From Lachnospiraceae bacterium NK4A179 (lineage in GTDB: Bacteria; Bacillota; Clostridia; Lachnospirales; Lachnospiraceae), in assembly GCA_000421045.1 (NCBI GenBank), contig ATWC01000003.1:62001-126000 (forward strand): a stretch of 64,000 bases of DNA, given 5' to 3'. Shown here piece after piece: positions 25,636 to 35,149 of this stretch (within the stretch, counting starts at the first letter, position 1; every line of letters starts with the position of its first letter). The position numbers and the translations under genes were made by a program. Below the pieces are notes generated by a model. It made no database searches. It was not told the origin of the DNA and saw nothing but the letters and a program-made list of their open reading frames with translations.

Positions 25636-26967
25636 ATGGAACAGATTTCATTATTTGATATAGACAATGCAATGCCGGAACCTCTGGCAGAAAAACTGCG
25701 TCCGAGAAACCTTTCCGAGTATGTAGGACAGACACATCTTTTGGGAGAAGGAAAATCCCTGCGCAGGCTGATAGAGAGCGACAGTGTTTCCTCGATGATA
25801 CTCTGGGGACCTCCAGGAGTGGGAAAGACAACGCTTGCCCGTATAATAGCCGGGCGTACAAAGGCTGACTTTGTGAATTTTTCCGCGGTGACCAGCGGTA
25901 TTAAAGAAATAAAAAAAGTAATGGAAGATGCCGAACTCAACAGAAAGAGCGGCAGGGAAACCATTCTTTTTGTGGACGAGATACATCGTTTCAACAAGGC
26001 ACAGCAGGATGCTTTTCTTCCCTATGTGGAAAAGGGCAGTATCATACTGATAGGCGCCACTACGGAGAATCCTTCTTTTGAGATAAACGGCGCTCTGCTT
26101 TCCAGATGTCATGTTTTTGTGATGCATGAGCTTACGCCTGAAGAAATGGTGACGGTGCTTAAGCGTGCTCTTAATGATGAGAGAGGCTTTGGCACAATGG
26201 ATGTAAATATATCTGACAGTATACTTGAGAATACGGCCGCATTTGCGGACGGGGATGCAAGACGTGCCTTATCCACTCTTGAGATGCTTGTTCTTAACGG
26301 TGACATTGGTAAGGACGGATCGATCACAGTGACCGATGAGACCTTTGAACAGTTCACCTCAAGAAAGTCGCTTCTTTATGATAAGAAGGGCGAGGGTCAT
26401 TACAATCTTATTTCCGCTCTGCACAAATCCATGAGAAATTCCGATGCGGATGCATCGGTATACTGGCTTGCAAGAATGCTTGAGGCCGGTGAGGATCCTA
26501 TCTACATAGCAAGACGTGTAACAAGATTTGCCGCTGAGGATGTGGGACTTGCAGATCCCGAGGCATTGAAGCTTGCTGTATCGGCATTTGAAGCATGCAG
26601 ACTGATAGGTATGCCGGAATGCAGTGTGCACCTGACAGAAGCTGTGGTCTATATGGCACTTGCACCCAAGTCAAATGCCATGGAAGTTGCCTATAATGAG
26701 GCAAAGGAAGATGTCGCAAAACTTCCGAATGCGCCGGTCCCTCTTCATATAAGGAACGGAGAGACTTCTCTTATGAGAGAGGCAGGTTACGGAAAGGGCT
26801 ATAAATACGCTCACAATTATGAAGGCGCGGTGACGGCTATGCACTGTCTTCCCGATGAACTGCAGGGAACAGAGTATTATCATCCCACGGACAGGGGCTT
26901 AGAGAAAAAATTGGGGGAACGATACGAAGAATTAAAGCAATGGAAGGCTGTTCACGAAGATGACTGA
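25636..26967 (+). CDS. rarA: replication-associated recombination protein A (MgsA/RarA)
   Basis: 443 residues. An AAA+ ATPase of the clamp-loader clade that acts at stalled forks with single-strand-binding protein. The N-terminal QISLFD is followed by LAEKLRPRNLSEYVGQTHLLG, typical of RarA. Walker A is GPPGVGKTTLARI (about 57-64), Walker B is FVDEIHRFNKAQQDAFLP and sensor 1 is LIGATTENPSFE. The C-terminal domain has YWLARMLEAGEDP and RRVTRFAAEDVGLADP, then HYLP-like motif MHCLPDELQGTEYYHPT. The ATG follows the TPR gene by 15 bases. The stop overlaps the next start by 8 bases. Confidence 0.95.
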   Translation: MEQISLFDIDNAMPEPLAEKLRPRNLSEYVGQTHLLGEGKSLRRLIESDSVSSMILWGPPGVGKTTLARIIAGRTKADFVNFSAVTSGIKEIKKVMEDAELNRKSGRETILFVDEIHRFNKAQQDAFLPYVEKGSIILIGATTENPSFEINGALLSRCHVFVMHELTPEEMVTVLKRALNDERGFGTMDVNISDSILENTAAFADGDARRALSTLEMLVLNGDIGKDGSITVTDETFEQFTSRKSLLYDKKGEGHYNLISALHKSMRNSDADASVYWLARMLEAGEDPIYIARRVTRFAAEDVGLADPEALKLAVSAFEACRLIGMPECSVHLTEAVVYMALAPKSNAMEVAYNEAKEDVAKLPNAPVPLHIRNGETSLMREAGYGKGYKYAHNYEGAVTAMHCLPDELQGTEYYHPTDRGLEKKLGERYEELKQWKAVHEDD

Positions 26968-27847
26968 AAAAACCGCGACCGGAGATAATAAAGCAAACGG
27001 AAAGATAAAAGGAATAATATGCATACTGTTGGCTGCATTCGGGTTTTCACTTATGACATTCTTTGTAAGGATATCAGGGGATGTTCCGACAATGCAGAAG
27101 GCATTCTTCAGGAATGCGGTTGCCGCAGTCATAGTTCTTATACCGATATTAAAAAGTGAAAAGAAATTTTACATACCCAAGAGCAGTTGGAAGGATCTTT
27201 TCTTCCGCTGTTTTTTTGGAACATCAGGTCTTATCGGCAATTTCTATGCCATAGACAGGCTTCAGATCGCAGATGCCAATATGTTAAACAAGCTTTCGCC
27301 CTTTTTTGCGATACTGGCATCGATCATCATCTTAAAAGAAGTCCCTTCAAAATTTGATGTGATAGCAACCGTGATAGCTTTTATCGGGGCTGTCTTTATC
27401 GTTCGTCCGACAGGAGGCATGGAAATGATCCCTGCGCTCGTGGGGTTGTATGGCGGTTTCGGAGCCGGTGTGGCTTATACCTTTGTAAGGAGCCTGGGCA
27501 AGAAGGGCGAAAGGACCGAGATAATAGTGTTCTGTTTTTCATTCTTCTCATCACTGGTGACACTTCCGTTCCTTATATTTGATTTCCACCCGATGTCATT
27601 AAAACAGACAATGTTCCTGATCCTTGCAGGAGTATTTGCAAGCCTTGGGCAGTTCAGTATCACTACGGCCTATAAATTTGCACCGGCCAAGGAAATATCT
27701 GTATTTGACTATACACAGGTTATATTTGCCGCGATCTTAGGTTTTACCTTCCTTGGAGAAACACCTGTCCTGTTAAGTTTTATCGGATACGCGATAATAA
27801 TCGGTGTGGCGATCGTCCGCTGGCGCTATACGCTTAAAAAGGGATGA
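26960..27847 (+). CDS. DMT-superfamily (EamA) transporter
   Basis: 295 residues with about ten membrane helices in two EamA halves: GIICILLAAFGFSLMTFFVR begins the first and GLYGGFGAGVAYTFVRSLG the second. The family includes metabolite and amino-acid exporters; the substrate is unknown. FAPAKEISVFDYTQVIFAAILGFTFLGE is the typical end of the second repeat. It overlaps rarA by 8 bases, so it is probably the last gene of the moxR-rarA transcript. A small hairpin (CCAGTTT/AAACTGG) follows its stop, without a T-run. Confidence 0.9.
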   Translation: MTEKTATGDNKANGKIKGIICILLAAFGFSLMTFFVRISGDVPTMQKAFFRNAVAAVIVLIPILKSEKKFYIPKSSWKDLFFRCFFGTSGLIGNFYAIDRLQIADANMLNKLSPFFAILASIIILKEVPSKFDVIATVIAFIGAVFIVRPTGGMEMIPALVGLYGGFGAGVAYTFVRSLGKKGERTEIIVFCFSFFSSLVTLPFLIFDFHPMSLKQTMFLILAGVFASLGQFSITTAYKFAPAKEISVFDYTQVIFAAILGFTFLGETPVLLSFIGYAIIIGVAIVRWRYTLKKG

Positions 27848-27937
27848 GACCAGTTTTAAACTGGACGAGATGCTAATTTTAGTGGATAATATCATTGAGG
27901 GGGATTTTTGGATCAATAATCTGGGGGATGGCTGGTT

Positions 27938-29980
27938 ATGTCAAATGGTACGCCGGATATGATGTCGACGGCGGCATCGATCATTATCGTCGATCTTAAT
28001 ACTGCAGATTACCATGTGCTTAAAAAGCACTGGACTTTTTCTGATGATTATACCGGCGGAGTCGGATGGGACTCCGCTGTTAAATTATTTACAGACAAAG
28101 AGCTTGTACAGGAAGAAGAAAATACGGCTCTTATGGATCATTTTCTTATTGCCGGAATGCGTAAAGATCTGGCAAACCTTGAAACACTTCTTGTTATCGA
28201 TGTGCTCAAAAAGGATGGTATCTGGTGCAGACTCTCTGCTGTTCCTTCTGCTGTCGATGAAAACGGAAAGATCAATTCAGTTACCGTAACCATTTCAAAT
28301 ATCACCGAAGATATAAAAAGAAAATATAAAGACGAACAGATGCGCAGGCGTTACGTAGCCCTTCAGGAGGGTATGAGCCGCATTCATGATTCGGAGTTTC
28401 TTCTTAATCTCGATGAAGATACTTACCATGCATTCAAGCTTCCCGAATCAGTCGGTGATGTACCGATGGATGGAAAGAGATCATGGTTTGTTGAATATTT
28501 CCTGAATCTGCTTAAGGGCGAGACTGTTATATCTGATAACTATGAAGTAAGTTTTCCTGAGATATCCAAGAAGCTTCAGACAGAATGGCTTAAGGCCAAT
28601 CTCAGGGATGAGCGTCTGGTGGAGATAGATTACAGCAGAAAGAGAGATGGAAAAAAGAGATGGTTCCGTATGACTTTATTTGCAATAGCAGATAATGAGG
28701 CAGGCGAACCTTCACAGGTCATGATGGTTACTACTGAGATCACGGAAGCAAGGGAGCAGGAATTCAAGTATCAGGAAGCTCTTAAGGAATCCGCGAAGGC
28801 TGCTGATATTGCCAATAAGGCAAAGTCTGATTTCCTGTCACGTATGTCCCATGATATCAGGACGCCGATGAATGCCATTCTCGGTTTCTCATCGCTTCTT
28901 ATTGATGAGCGTTATGACAGTGTTCAGGTTGAGACTTATGCAAATAAGATACTTGCATCAGGTGAACAGCTTCTTTCACTGATAAACGATGTGCTGGATA
29001 TGTCCAGGATAGAATCCGGAAAGATGGATCTTTCAGTCAGACCTTTTTCTTTTTCACAGATGATGGATACGGTTTCCGGAATCATAAAAGAACTGGCAAG
29101 AGCAAAGGATCAGAATTTCATCTGCAATATGCGTGGACTTGAAGACAGGATATATATAGCCGATGAATCAAGGATCTCACAGGTGCTCATCAATATCCTC
29201 AACAATTCCGTAAAGTATACGGATAATCAGGGAACCATTTCTCTTTCAGTCAGTGTAAAGCCGATCGAAGGAAGCAGAGCAAAATATGAACGCGTAAGAT
29301 TCATTATCGAAGATAACGGTCAGGGCATGTCGGAAGAATTTCTTCAGGAAGCTTTCGAACCGTTTTCAAGGGAAACCCGTGCAGGCACACGTTCTTCGCA
29401 GGGTACAGGTCTCGGGCTTTCGATAACAAAGGATCTTGTCAGTCTTATGGGCGGTACCATAGATGTCAAATCCTGGGTTGGAGAAGGTTCGGTATTTACG
29501 ATAGAGATACCCATGGCTCTTCCTGAGGAGGGATCTTCAAGACAGCTCTCAAACAGGGATGCGGACAAGTCTTACGACAGTATATTTAATGGCCTGAATG
29601 TTCTTGTATGTGAAGATAATACTCTCAATTCAGAGATAATGGGAAGGATTCTCGAGATGAATGGCGCACATGTCACACCCGCATATAACGGACGTGAGGC
29701 GCTGGAAATATTTAAAGAAAGCCGTGACGGCAGGTATGATCTGATCTTTATGGATATACAGATGCCTGTCATGAATGGATATGAAGCAACAAAGGCAATA
29801 AGAGGAAGCAAACGTCCCGGTGCGGAAACGATACCTATTATTGCAGTAACAGCAAACGCATTTTCAAATGATGTACGTGATGCTCTTCTTGCAGGTATGG
29901 ATGCACACGTTTCCAAGCCCGTAAATATTGAAGAGATGAAGAAAACCGTAGCAAGAGTATTTTCGGCAAAGAAGGTATAA
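27938..29980 (+). CDS. hybrid sensor histidine kinase/response regulator
   Basis: 680 residues, no membrane helix. The N-terminal 270 residues contain one or two PAS-like regions (second around YEVSFPEISKKLQTEWLK ... KKRWFRMTLFAI). HisKA follows with the phospho-acceptor His about 305 in SRMSHDIRTPMNAILGFSS. The HATPase has QVLINILNNSVKYT, FIIEDNGQGMS and GTGLGLSITKDLVSLMGG. A receiver domain starts near 554 (NVLVCEDNTLNSEIM), with the phospho-aspartate near 606 in LIFMDIQMPVMNGYEA and SKP near the end. There is no output domain and no HPt, so a separate partner must receive the phosphate. Soluble sensing of an internal signal is likely. A lipid kinase starts one base after its stop. Confidence 0.93.
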   Translation: MSNGTPDMMSTAASIIIVDLNTADYHVLKKHWTFSDDYTGGVGWDSAVKLFTDKELVQEEENTALMDHFLIAGMRKDLANLETLLVIDVLKKDGIWCRLSAVPSAVDENGKINSVTVTISNITEDIKRKYKDEQMRRRYVALQEGMSRIHDSEFLLNLDEDTYHAFKLPESVGDVPMDGKRSWFVEYFLNLLKGETVISDNYEVSFPEISKKLQTEWLKANLRDERLVEIDYSRKRDGKKRWFRMTLFAIADNEAGEPSQVMMVTTEITEAREQEFKYQEALKESAKAADIANKAKSDFLSRMSHDIRTPMNAILGFSSLLIDERYDSVQVETYANKILASGEQLLSLINDVLDMSRIESGKMDLSVRPFSFSQMMDTVSGIIKELARAKDQNFICNMRGLEDRIYIADESRISQVLINILNNSVKYTDNQGTISLSVSVKPIEGSRAKYERVRFIIEDNGQGMSEEFLQEAFEPFSRETRAGTRSSQGTGLGLSITKDLVSLMGGTIDVKSWVGEGSVFTIEIPMALPEEGSSRQLSNRDADKSYDSIFNGLNVLVCEDNTLNSEIMGRILEMNGAHVTPAYNGREALEIFKESRDGRYDLIFMDIQMPVMNGYEATKAIRGSKRPGAETIPIIAVTANAFSNDVRDALLAGMDAHVSKPVNIEEMKKTVARVFSAKKV

Positions 29981-29981
29981 G

Positions 29982-30959
29982 ATGTATTATTTTATTATCA
30001 ATCCCGCATCGGCAAAAGGTAGCGGACGCAACACATGGAATGAACTGATGCCTCTCATAGAAGAGGAACATATACCTTACAGAAGGTATTATACGGAAAA
30101 AGACAGAGGTGCCGATCTGATAATGGAGAAGCTCCTTGGCAAGGATCGTGACGAGATCACGGTATTTGTAATGGGAGGTGACGGTACAGTCAATTCTTTC
30201 CTTCATGGAATGAGAGCTTATGAAAAAGCTCATCCGGATGATGATCCGTTCAAGAGAGTAAAGCTTGCATATGTTCCGGTTGGTTCAGCTAATGATATGG
30301 CTAAAGCTCTTGAGTATCCCGAGAAACCGGCAGATGCATTTCTTTCCGTAATGGATAAGTTAAAAAACGGAGCATTCAGGAAGATGGATATAGGAAGCCT
30401 CACATATATCGATCCTGAAAGTGAATCGTTAAAAGATGAAATAAGATATTTTGCCGTAAGTTGCGGAATGGGTTTTGATGCATCCGTATGCGCAGAGGCA
30501 ATGAATTCAAAAATGAAGAAAGTCCTTAACGGTATAGGACTTGGAAAGTTAAGTTACGGCGGAATAAGCATAAAGCAGCTGATGACATCTCATATGCCGG
30601 ATATGGAAGTAATAACAGACGGTGAGACAAGGAATGTGAAAAGCTGCATGATGGTTACCGTGATGAATCATAAGTATCAGGGTGGAGGCGTTATGTTTAC
30701 GCCTGATGCAGTTGATGATGACGGAAAGCTTGATTTCCTGTATACCGAAGAAATGAAAAGGGCAGATGTTGCAAAGATACTGCCCAAAGCCTATAGTGGT
30801 GCTCATGTCGGAACACCGGGTATTGTGATCGGAACTACGGAAGAGATACGGATAAAGAGCCCGGATCCGCTTTATGTTCATACCGATGGAGAAGTTGAAA
30901 CCAGAGCAAAAGAGATACTGGTGAAAGTCTGTCCGGGGAGGCTCACGTTCGCCGGTTAA
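29982..30959 (+). CDS. DagK/YegS-type lipid kinase
   Basis: 325 residues. A diacylglycerol-kinase catalytic domain: IINPASAKGSG at the N-terminus, the nucleotide-binding VMGGDGTVNSFLHG (about 64-77), and PVGSANDMAKALEYP (the GTANDFA motif). The C-terminal beta domain has VSCGMGFDASVC and MVTVMNHKYQGGGVMFTPDAVDDDGKLD. Relatives phosphorylate diacylglycerol recycled from lipoteichoic acid synthesis, or other lipids and sphingosine-like compounds. The presence of a phosphoglycerol-transferase-like protein in this window would generate diacylglycerol if it behaves like LtaS. It is soluble and peripheral to the membrane. Confidence 0.9.
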   Translation: MYYFIINPASAKGSGRNTWNELMPLIEEEHIPYRRYYTEKDRGADLIMEKLLGKDRDEITVFVMGGDGTVNSFLHGMRAYEKAHPDDDPFKRVKLAYVPVGSANDMAKALEYPEKPADAFLSVMDKLKNGAFRKMDIGSLTYIDPESESLKDEIRYFAVSCGMGFDASVCAEAMNSKMKKVLNGIGLGKLSYGGISIKQLMTSHMPDMEVITDGETRNVKSCMMVTVMNHKYQGGGVMFTPDAVDDDGKLDFLYTEEMKRADVAKILPKAYSGAHVGTPGIVIGTTEEIRIKSPDPLYVHTDGEVETRAKEILVKVCPGRLTFAG

Positions 30960-30968
30960 AGGAGAACG

Positions 30969-32942
30969 ATGTACAGTTTATACTATTTTGATACCTGCGC
31001 TCTGTGGGTGATGGTAGCAATAATAACATCGATCGTTTTGCGGCGCATGTATAGAGGTGCAGTGAACCGTATCTATCTTGCACTTGCATGTCTTGAACTG
31101 TGCACAACTGTTTTTGATATGTTCAGATGTGCTCCGCTCACTATACTTGGTGAGCTGGGACAGTCCGGTATTTTCAGAACAGTGATGTGTTACAGTTATC
31201 TCTTTCTGCTTGCCTCAAGCATGCCGCTGTTTATGGCTCTTATTGCGTTGATGACAGGAACCTGGCAGAAACTCAGGCGTAATGCTGTCGTCGGCTGTCT
31301 GTTTTTTATCCCTCTGATCCTTTTTTATATCCTGATAATATTAAACATCCGTACTCATTGGCTCTTTGATTACCAGTATGTGAGTGATGAGCTCACATAT
31401 CAGCAGGGAACTTATATGTTCGTATATGAACTGTTCATCGTTTATTTCCTGATCTATTCTCTGGTATGGCTTCTGTATACGGAAAAACGCATGTCTTTCA
31501 GGAAATATATCGCTCTTCTTATCATCTATCCCATAAAGGGTTTTACTATAATGATGCAGATACTGGTTCCGCAAATGATGGTTACGATGTTTGGATCTGC
31601 ACTGTCAATGCTAATAATCGCATTTTTTGTTTTCCGTGCAGATGAGGATGTGGATCAGGAAACAGGTGCGAGATCGCTCACTTCCTTCGATAAAGATATT
31701 GAAAATATATTTTATACAGGGGAAGAGGCACTGGTCCTTTTTGTAAAGATCGCGAATGATGTGTCCATCAGACAGATGCTGGAGCACAGGGTTTATCGTG
31801 ACATGATAAAGAGGATAGCTGAGGTAGCAGAGCCGCTTACGAAGAAGAAACGCGGAAAGAAAAAACGCAGATCGGATTTTTACTATCTCCATAACGGTCT
31901 GTTTGCCGATATCATTACAGGCGATAATGACAGCTTATTGGTTGATGAGGAGATAGAAGAGATCTCCGAAAAGTTCAAGACAGGTTTTCCTGTGGATGGT
32001 GTTGATATTCAGCTCAGGGTATGTTTTGCAGGAGCATTCATTCCCGAAGATGTGGATAACGGAATACAGTTAAGACGTTTTTCCGAAAGCTTCCACAACA
32101 TGGTACAGCCCTGGGATCTGGTTATGTATTCCGAACTGGCTCCGGACAGGGATTTCGTTATACTGAATAATATCGACCGCATAGTGGCAAAAGCCATAAA
32201 GGAAAAAAGATTCCAGATGTACTATCAGCCGATTTATTCACTTAAGACAAAGTCTTTCCGGACTGCTGAAGCGCTTATAAGACTTAATGATCCTGAACTT
32301 GGATTCATTTCTCCATCTATATTCATTCCTGCTGCAGAGAAGAACGGACAGATCATAGAGATAGGCGATTTTGTGATAGAGGATGTGTGTCGTTTCATTT
32401 CTACAGAGAATCTTGCAGAGTTAGGTATAGATCATATAGAAGTGAATCTTTCTGTTGTGCAGTGCATGCAGGGAGATATGGCTGAGAAGATAAGAAAGAA
32501 TTTTGAAAAGTATAAAATTGTACCCGGAAAGATAGATTTTGAGATTACCGAAACAGCGACAGACAGTGCTTATGATACGGTCTTAAAGACCATGAATGAT
32601 ATTTCGGTTTACGGAGGAAGTTTTTCGCTTGATGATTACGGTTCGGGCTATTCGAATCTTCATCGTGTGATGTCTTTCCCTTACAAGACGATCAAGATAG
32701 ACAAGAGCCTTACCGATGAGGCCGAAGATGAAAAGAAGCGCGGAATACTTCTTGAAGCCATACATCTGATCAAGAGTCTTGATGCTGATATCATTGTTGA
32801 GGGCGTTGAGACAAAGGAAATATCAGACTGGTTTGAAGCAAACGGATGTGATTTTATCCAGGGATTCTATTATGCAAGGCCTATGCCTGAAAAGGAATTC
32901 ATTGAATTCATGAAGACAAGGGCGGTACAGAGAAAGCGCTGA
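30969..32942 (+). CDS. membrane protein with EAL (cyclic-di-GMP phosphodiesterase) domain
   Basis: 657 residues. The N-terminal 220 residues form about seven helices, a 7TM-type sensor region. A middle part of about 180 residues shows no intact GGDEF motif and may be a degenerate cyclase-like linker. The EAL domain begins near residue 400: FQMYYQPIYS, RTAEALIRL (EAL signature), EVNLSVVQCM, IDFEITETA, SLDDYGSGYSNL (metal-site Asp-Asp), KTIKIDKSL and VEGVETKE. The catalytic residues I can check are present, so it should hydrolyse c-di-GMP to pGpG. The ATG follows GGAG. It is transcribed with the lipid kinase (9-base gap). Confidence 0.9.
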   Translation: MYSLYYFDTCALWVMVAIITSIVLRRMYRGAVNRIYLALACLELCTTVFDMFRCAPLTILGELGQSGIFRTVMCYSYLFLLASSMPLFMALIALMTGTWQKLRRNAVVGCLFFIPLILFYILIILNIRTHWLFDYQYVSDELTYQQGTYMFVYELFIVYFLIYSLVWLLYTEKRMSFRKYIALLIIYPIKGFTIMMQILVPQMMVTMFGSALSMLIIAFFVFRADEDVDQETGARSLTSFDKDIENIFYTGEEALVLFVKIANDVSIRQMLEHRVYRDMIKRIAEVAEPLTKKKRGKKKRRSDFYYLHNGLFADIITGDNDSLLVDEEIEEISEKFKTGFPVDGVDIQLRVCFAGAFIPEDVDNGIQLRRFSESFHNMVQPWDLVMYSELAPDRDFVILNNIDRIVAKAIKEKRFQMYYQPIYSLKTKSFRTAEALIRLNDPELGFISPSIFIPAAEKNGQIIEIGDFVIEDVCRFISTENLAELGIDHIEVNLSVVQCMQGDMAEKIRKNFEKYKIVPGKIDFEITETATDSAYDTVLKTMNDISVYGGSFSLDDYGSGYSNLHRVMSFPYKTIKIDKSLTDEAEDEKKRGILLEAIHLIKSLDADIIVEGVETKEISDWFEANGCDFIQGFYYARPMPEKEFIEFMKTRAVQRKR

Positions 32943-32964
32943 AGGTTTAAAGAAGCATCAGCGC
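32936..32964. terminator. weak hairpin between convergent EAL and permease genes
   Basis: GCGCTGA (32936-32942) pairs with TCAGCGC (32958-32964) around a 15-base loop, just across the two stop codons. The T-run after it is short on the leftward strand and absent rightward, so terminator function is uncertain. Confidence 0.35.
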
Positions 32965-34095
32965 AAAAAGATAAAGAGGTATAAGGAAGAGCACGTTCAC
33001 TGCCGTAAATCTTATGAAATACGGCATGCGTGCTTTTTTATCGTTCATGGCAATATATTTGTAGGAGATGAGGCTGGCCATGGATGCGATGAGTGTGCCA
33101 AGACCGCCTATATCACAGCCGTAGAGCAGTGCTTTCAGATCACCGGTAAATCCTGAAAGTAGTATCACACACGGTACGTTGCTTATCACCTGACTCAGAA
33201 GTGCGGAAACCATGAGTTCGCGACCTTCAAGAAGTGATTCTAAAGTAGCAGCAAGAGCCGGTATGCGGCTCATGTTACCTACAAAGATAAAGAATGCGAT
33301 GAATGTGAATATCAGAGAATAGTCTGTCTTAAGAACGCGTTTTTCACCATCAGCGATCACTGCAGCAATGACGGTGATCGTAAGCGGAATATACCAAGGG
33401 ATAGAATTATATAAAACAGTAAGTATGTTCAGAATAAAGAGGACTGAATAAAGCAGGATCTTTTTCTTTCCGTGTGCATTTCTCTTACCGGTCTTAGCAG
33501 GTTCATTTCCCGAATCCTTTCCCTTTCCTGCGATCTTTATCCATATGAGTGCGGTCAATACGATAAGGACTGCTGATGCAGCAGTAAGCGGAAGCATGAG
33601 CATTAAGAATTCAGGAACAGAAACATTCATCTTGTAGTAAAGATAAAGGTTCTGAGGGTTTCCTATAGGTGTGAGCATGCTGCCAAGGTTTGCGGCAACT
33701 GTCTGCATTACCGTGACAGGTATGAGGTAATGCTTCTTTCCGGATGTGGTCATCAGTTCTATGGTAAGAGGTACAAAAGTTATAAGCGCCACATCATTCG
33801 TAAGAAACATCGAAAAGAAAAAGCACAGCCCTATGAGCATCATACATATACCGGTATCATTCTTCACATGTCTGATAAGGAAGCCTGCGATATCGGAAAA
33901 AATGCCGAGATGTTTGTAGCCTTCCATTACTAAGATCAGACCTGTAAGTATCGCAAGAACTCTCCAGTTTATATATGAAATATATAATTTATCGGGATGC
34001 ACGAAAAAAGCCGAGATAAAGGCAAGTATTATTGCCACTGACAGTACGGTTTCGGCACGGAAAAAATCTGCGGTTTTCTTAAGAAATTCTTTCAT
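32947..34095 (-). CDS. ArsB/NhaD-type ion permease (SLC13-like)
   Basis: 382 residues and about ten to eleven helices. The ion-transporter motifs are FLTNDVALITFVPL (TNDVALI) and GSMLTPIGNPQNLYLY in the first half, and QVISNVPCVILLSGF with ALLYGCDIGGLGTLIASMAS in the second. This is the inverted-repeat plan of the ArsB/NhaD/CitMHS superfamily. Substrates range from arsenite and sodium to dicarboxylates; I cannot choose one. A promoter ends only about ten bases before the ATG and no ribosome site precedes it, so the transcript probably has almost no leader. It ends against the EAL gene. Confidence 0.88.
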   Translation of the reverse strand: MKEFLKKTADFFRAETVLSVAIILAFISAFFVHPDKLYISYINWRVLAILTGLILVMEGYKHLGIFSDIAGFLIRHVKNDTGICMMLIGLCFFFSMFLTNDVALITFVPLTIELMTTSGKKHYLIPVTVMQTVAANLGSMLTPIGNPQNLYLYYKMNVSVPEFLMLMLPLTAASAVLIVLTALIWIKIAGKGKDSGNEPAKTGKRNAHGKKKILLYSVLFILNILTVLYNSIPWYIPLTITVIAAVIADGEKRVLKTDYSLIFTFIAFFIFVGNMSRIPALAATLESLLEGRELMVSALLSQVISNVPCVILLSGFTGDLKALLYGCDIGGLGTLIASMASLISYKYIAMNDKKARMPYFIRFTAVNVLFLIPLYLFALMLL

Positions 34096-34105
34096 ACGAG
34101 GGGCT

Positions 34106-34133
34106 AGTATAACACAAATTTATAAGAATTCAA
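34106..34133 (-). promoter_or_regulatory. leftward promoter of the permease gene (short leader)
   Basis: Leftward TTGAAT (34133-34128), a 16-base spacer, TATACT (34111-34106). A start seven bases on is near 34099, only about four bases before the ATG at 34095. Confidence 0.5.
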
Positions 34134-34154
34134 AAGTAATTTTACATGTCATGA

Positions 34155-34163
34155 TGGTATAAT
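34155..34163 (+). promoter_or_regulatory. extended -10 promoter for rubrerythrin
   Basis: TGGTATAAT, identical to the elements before the GH5 gene and pgi, with no clear -35 box. It gives a leader of about 40 bases ending in AGGAGG. Confidence 0.6.
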
Positions 34164-34211
34164 AAAAATCGACCTGAAAATCTACACTTAACGAATAGGA
34201 GGACAATGACA

Positions 34212-34757
34212 ATGGCAGGAAATAACAAGTATGCCGGAACGCAGACCGAGAAGAATCTGGAAGCAGCTTTTGCAGGTGAGTCCCAGGCAAGAAACAAGTA
34301 CACATATTTTGCTTCTAAGGCTAAGAAAGAAGGTTATGAGCAGATAGCAGCTATTTTCCTTAAGACAGCCGATAATGAGAAAGAACATGCCAAGATGTGG
34401 TTCAAGGAACTGAACGGAATAGGTGATACCGCAGAAAACCTTGCAGCTGCAGCAGACGGTGAGAATTTCGAATGGACCGATATGTATGAAGATTTTGCAA
34501 AGACAGCTGAGGCAGAAGGCTTTAGTGAGCTTGCAGAAAAGTTCCGTATGGTAGGCGAGATAGAAAAGCATCATGAGGAACGCTACAGGGCTCTTCTTCA
34601 TAATGTGGAAGCTAAGGAAGTATTTGAAAAGAGTGAAGTGAAGGTATGGGAATGCAGGAATTGCGGACATATCATCGTAGGAACAAAGGCTCCGGATGTA
34701 TGTCCTGTTTGTGCTCATCCCCAGAGTTACTTCGAAGTTCACGCAGAGAATTATTGA
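34212..34757 (+). CDS. rubrerythrin
   Basis: 181 residues, cytoplasmic. A diiron peroxidase that removes hydrogen peroxide in anaerobes. The ferritin-like domain has [16 protein letters not shown] (first Glu-x-x-Arg helix), [14 protein letters not shown] (Glu-x-x-His), [11 protein letters not shown] and [14 protein letters not shown]. The C-terminal rubredoxin-like domain has [10 protein letters not shown] and [11 protein letters not shown], which supply the four cysteines for one iron. The AGGAGG site is nine bases before the ATG at 34212 and only three before the ATG at 34206, so I prefer 34212. It stands alone under its own promoter. Confidence 0.95.
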   Translation: MAGNNKYAGTQTEKNLEAAFAGESQARNKYTYFASKAKKEGYEQIAAIFLKTADNEKEHAKMWFKELNGIGDTAENLAAAADGENFEWTDMYEDFAKTAEAEGFSELAEKFRMVGEIEKHHEERYRALLHNVEAKEVFEKSEVKVWECRNCGHIIVGTKAPDVCPVCAHPQSYFEVHAENY

Positions 34758-34772
34758 TATTATATACTGCTG

Positions 34773-35004
34773 ACTTCCCACCCCGTGTGGCCTGGTCTGA
34801 CGGTGGAATCGTTCGCCAAGCAGTTCTTACGAAAATGCCCCAAATAATTGGCTTTTTCCGGAACCGTTCACACGCCACATCCATGTGTCGTTGTTCACTC
34901 GGCCCGCCATCCATGGCGGCCCGTTCCTGATGAATCTATGCATTTTCGAGAACAGCTAAGGCTCACTTTAACACCGTCAGACCAGGCCACACGGGGTGGG
35001 AAGT
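34773..35004. mobile_element. 232-bp MITE-like element with 33-bp perfect terminal inverted repeats
   Basis: The left end 34773-34805 (ACTTCCCACCCCGTGTGGCC...) is the exact reverse complement of 34972-35004 (...GGCCACACGGGGTGGGAAGT). Inside, 34815-34838 and 34940-34962 are imperfectly complementary, sharing CGAAAATGC and GTTCT segments. A small GC-rich hairpin CCGCCA/TGGCGG sits at 34904-34919. The ends are richer in GC than the flanks. I see no open frame likely to be a gene and no clear target duplication (the flanks read CTG and TTA). It lies 15 bases after the rubrerythrin stop. It could be a non-autonomous transposable element or a long structured RNA or terminator. Confidence 0.8.
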
Positions 35005-35049
35005 TTAGGAATATAAAAAATATAGTCAAGATCTAATTAAATGCTGTGC

Positions 35050-35085
35050 GGGTGTCAAAAGGAATTTATGACACCCTCATCATTT
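35050..35085 (+). terminator. hairpin after the inverted-repeat element, terminator-like
   Basis: GGGTGTCA (35050-35057) pairs perfectly with TGACACCC (35069-35076), followed by TCATCATTTTT. The stem is good and the T-run is interrupted. Between 35005 and 35238 there is no gene, only this hairpin, a TATAAT at 35112-35117 and two further hairpins. Confidence 0.5.
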
Positions 35086-35149
35086 TTATACAAAATATCC
35101 CCAAAATGTACTATAATTTAAACAAACTAAGCAAATTTCGCAATAAATC

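Noticed and set aside
27851-27870. CCAGTTTTAAACTGG palindrome as terminator of the DMT gene
   Set aside because: The loop would be one base and there is no T-run; more likely a chance dyad or an operator.
34646-35036. Short frames across the inverted-repeat element
   Set aside because: They arise from the repeat arms and part of rubrerythrin in other frames; composition is odd and starts lack ribosome sites.
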